From an uncultured Actinomycetes bacterium (lineage in GTDB: Bacteria > Actinomycetota > Actinomycetes > Nanopelagicales > Nanopelagicaceae): a stretch of DNA of 5,723 bases. This document shows positions 4,636-5,723 of the stretch, in pieces (position 1 is the stretch's first letter; each line of letters opens with the position of its first letter). The stretch covers positions 1 through 5,723 of the forward strand of contig CAIYQS010000036.1 in assembly GCA_903928395.1 (NCBI GenBank), written 5' to 3'. A model generated the notes under the pieces. The model saw only the letters and a program-made list of their open reading frames with translations, had not been told where the DNA came from and did no database searches. Position numbers and translations under genes: made by a program.

Positions 4636-5723
4636 TTAGTGATCCCCGGATGCCAACTTGGTGGCTTTATCGGCTTCAAGGAGCGCTGCGATGACATCAT
4701 CAAGCTCCCCATTAAGGACCGCATCCAGGTTATTGGCCTTGAAGTTGACGCGGTGATCGCTCAATCGGTTTTCTGGGAAGTTATAGGTCCGGATTCTTTC
4801 GCTCCGATCGACAGAACGTACTTGAGCATTGCGCTCTACGGATGCGATCCGATCCGCTTCTTCTTGTGCCGCCGCCAACATCCTGGCCCGCAAAATCCGC
4901 AGTGCAGATTCCTTGTTTTGTAGTTGGGATTTCTCGTTCTGACAGGAAACGACGATTCCGGTCGGAATATGGGTGATCCGGACCGCCGAGTCGGTTGTGT
5001 TCACGGATTGGCCGCCAGGTCCCGACGAACGATAAACATCGATACGGAGATCCTGCTGCCGAATTTCAACATCGACCTCATCAGCTTCGGCCAAAATCAA
5101 TACCCCAGCCGCCGACGTGTGGATACGACCCTGGGATTCGGTTTCTGGGACTCTTTGAACGCGGTGAACCCCGCCCTCAAATTTTAATTTTGCATATGGA
5201 GTCTTGCCGGGTTCGCCGACTCCCTTGGATTTGATGGCCATCGATACATCTTTATAGCCACCCATCTCTGATTCGGTGGCATCAATAATTTCGGTTTTCC
5301 AGCCCTGGCGCTCTGCATAGCGCTGATACATTCGAAGTAGGTCGCCAGCAAATATCGCGGACTCATCCCCGCCAACTCCCGCTTTGATTTCCATGATGAC
5401 ATCGCGATCATCATTAGGGTCGCGCGGCAAAAGCAGTTCCTCGAGCTTGGTTTCGGTTTCGGCGAGCGCACTTTCTAGCGCTGGCAGTTCAGCCGCAAAT
5501 TCTGGATCCTCAGCTGCCATTTCTCGGCCAGCAGCCAAATCATCGGTCGCACTCTTCCACGCCCGATATCCCGCGATGACAGGTCCAAGTTCGGCGTAGC
5601 GCTTTCCAAGTTTGCGCGCCTTGCCTTGGTCATTGTGAATGGCAGGATCAGCCATCTCTTTTTCGAGCTCGACATATTCATCAAGCAGTTCATGGACATT
5701 TCCGAACTTGTCATGTGGCTGAC
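4636..5723 (-). CDS. prfA: Peptide chain release factor 1 (5' end just outside window)
   Basis: Class I release factor that recognises UAA and UAG in the ribosomal A site and triggers peptide release. The tripeptide anticodon PxT is present as PET (bases 5140-5148, within RVPETESQGR), which identifies RF1 rather than RF2 (which has SPF). The universally conserved GGQ (bases 5008-5016, within SGPGGQSVN) enters the peptidyl-transferase centre; its glutamine is the PrmC substrate. An internal ATG at 5653-5655 would give 339 residues, but the frame stays open for 22 more codons to the edge. Those encode VHELLDEYVELEKE, which matches the normal RF1 N-terminal helix. No ATG, GTG or TTG lies among them, so the true start must be a few bases beyond position 5723. 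Total length would then be about 361 residues or slightly more, normal for RF1. It is the upstream gene of a prfA-prmC operon. Confidence 0.97.
   Translation of the reverse strand, partial: QPHDKFGNVHELLDEYVELEKEMADPAIHNDQGKARKLGKRYAELGPVIAGYRAWKSATDDLAAGREMAAEDPEFAAELPALESALAETETKLEELLLPRDPNDDRDVIMEIKAGVGGDESAIFAGDLLRMYQRYAERQGWKTEIIDATESEMGGYKDVSMAIKSKGVGEPGKTPYAKLKFEGGVHRVQRVPETESQGRIHTSAAGVLILAEADEVDVEIRQQDLRIDVYRSSGPGGQSVNTTDSAVRITHIPTGIVVSCQNEKSQLQNKESALRILRARMLAAAQEEADRIASVERNAQVRSVDRSERIRTYNFPENRLSDHRVNFKANNLDAVLNGELDDVIAALLEADKATKLASGDH

Noticed and set aside
4636..5187. Plus-strand open frames of 87 and 94 codons antisense to prfA
   Set aside because: They cover the conserved GGQ and PET regions of RF1 in reverse; nothing supports them as independent genes.
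5475..5714. Minus-strand frame of 79 codons at the right edge, and the 339-codon version of prfA starting at 5655
   Set aside because: The 79-codon frame is out of frame with RF1 and runs across its conserved N-terminal region. The ATG at 5653-5655 is internal: the 22 codons upstream encode the usual first helix of RF1, so the gene continues past the window edge.
1..5723. CRISPR array, tRNA or rRNA gene, insertion sequence, phage or defence system
   Set aside because: No regularly spaced repeats, no cloverleaf-like segments, no transposase or integrase motifs and no terminal inverted repeats were seen. The identifiable genes are housekeeping or transporter genes, so I found no convincing undescribed multi-gene system here.

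Overview
The window looks like chromosomal DNA from a streamlined member of the Actinomycetota. The evidence is the actinobacterial style of the release factor RF1 and PrmC proteins, base composition (by eye) a little under half G+C, the lack of Shine-Dalgarno sequences at every start I could inspect, and extremely tight packing. Only about 137 of 5723 bases lie outside the called genes. A freshwater acI-type (Nanopelagicales-like) lineage would fit, but this is inference; no rRNA or other marker is present to settle it.

Layout, left to right. (1) The 5' part of an ABC transporter ATPase (minus strand, 1-505, cut by the left edge) is transcribed divergently from (2) a membrane permease of the ArsP/DUF318 type carrying a C-terminal YHS metal-binding domain (plus, 523-1695). 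Their start codons are separated by only 17 bases. (3) An EamA/DMT-family transporter (minus, 1673-2572) converges on the permease and overlaps its end by 23 bases. (4) A cyclopropane-fatty-acyl-phospholipid synthase (plus, 2687-3796) diverges from the EamA gene across a 114-base gap, the only real intergenic space here. (5) prmC (minus, 3793-4629) overlaps the synthase tail-to-tail by 4 bases. (6) prfA, encoding RF1 (minus, 4636 to the right edge, start just outside), lies immediately upstream of prmC.

The one clear functional unit is prfA-prmC: PrmC methylates the glutamine of the GGQ motif of the release factor encoded just before it. The other genes are single transport or membrane-lipid genes in alternating orientations, so their adjacency need not mean joint function. 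A theme is membrane and envelope (ABC exporter subunit, metal-type permease, DMT exporter, lipid cyclopropanation).

The most notable features are regulatory and architectural. At all four divergently transcribed starts, a hexamer six bases upstream can be read as a -10 element (weakly at the EamA gene), as expected for leaderless mRNAs. The 505/523 pair appears to share one symmetric -10 region, with start codons exactly 18 bp apart. I found no CRISPR array, tRNA, rRNA, insertion sequence or phage gene, and no convincing undescribed multi-gene system.
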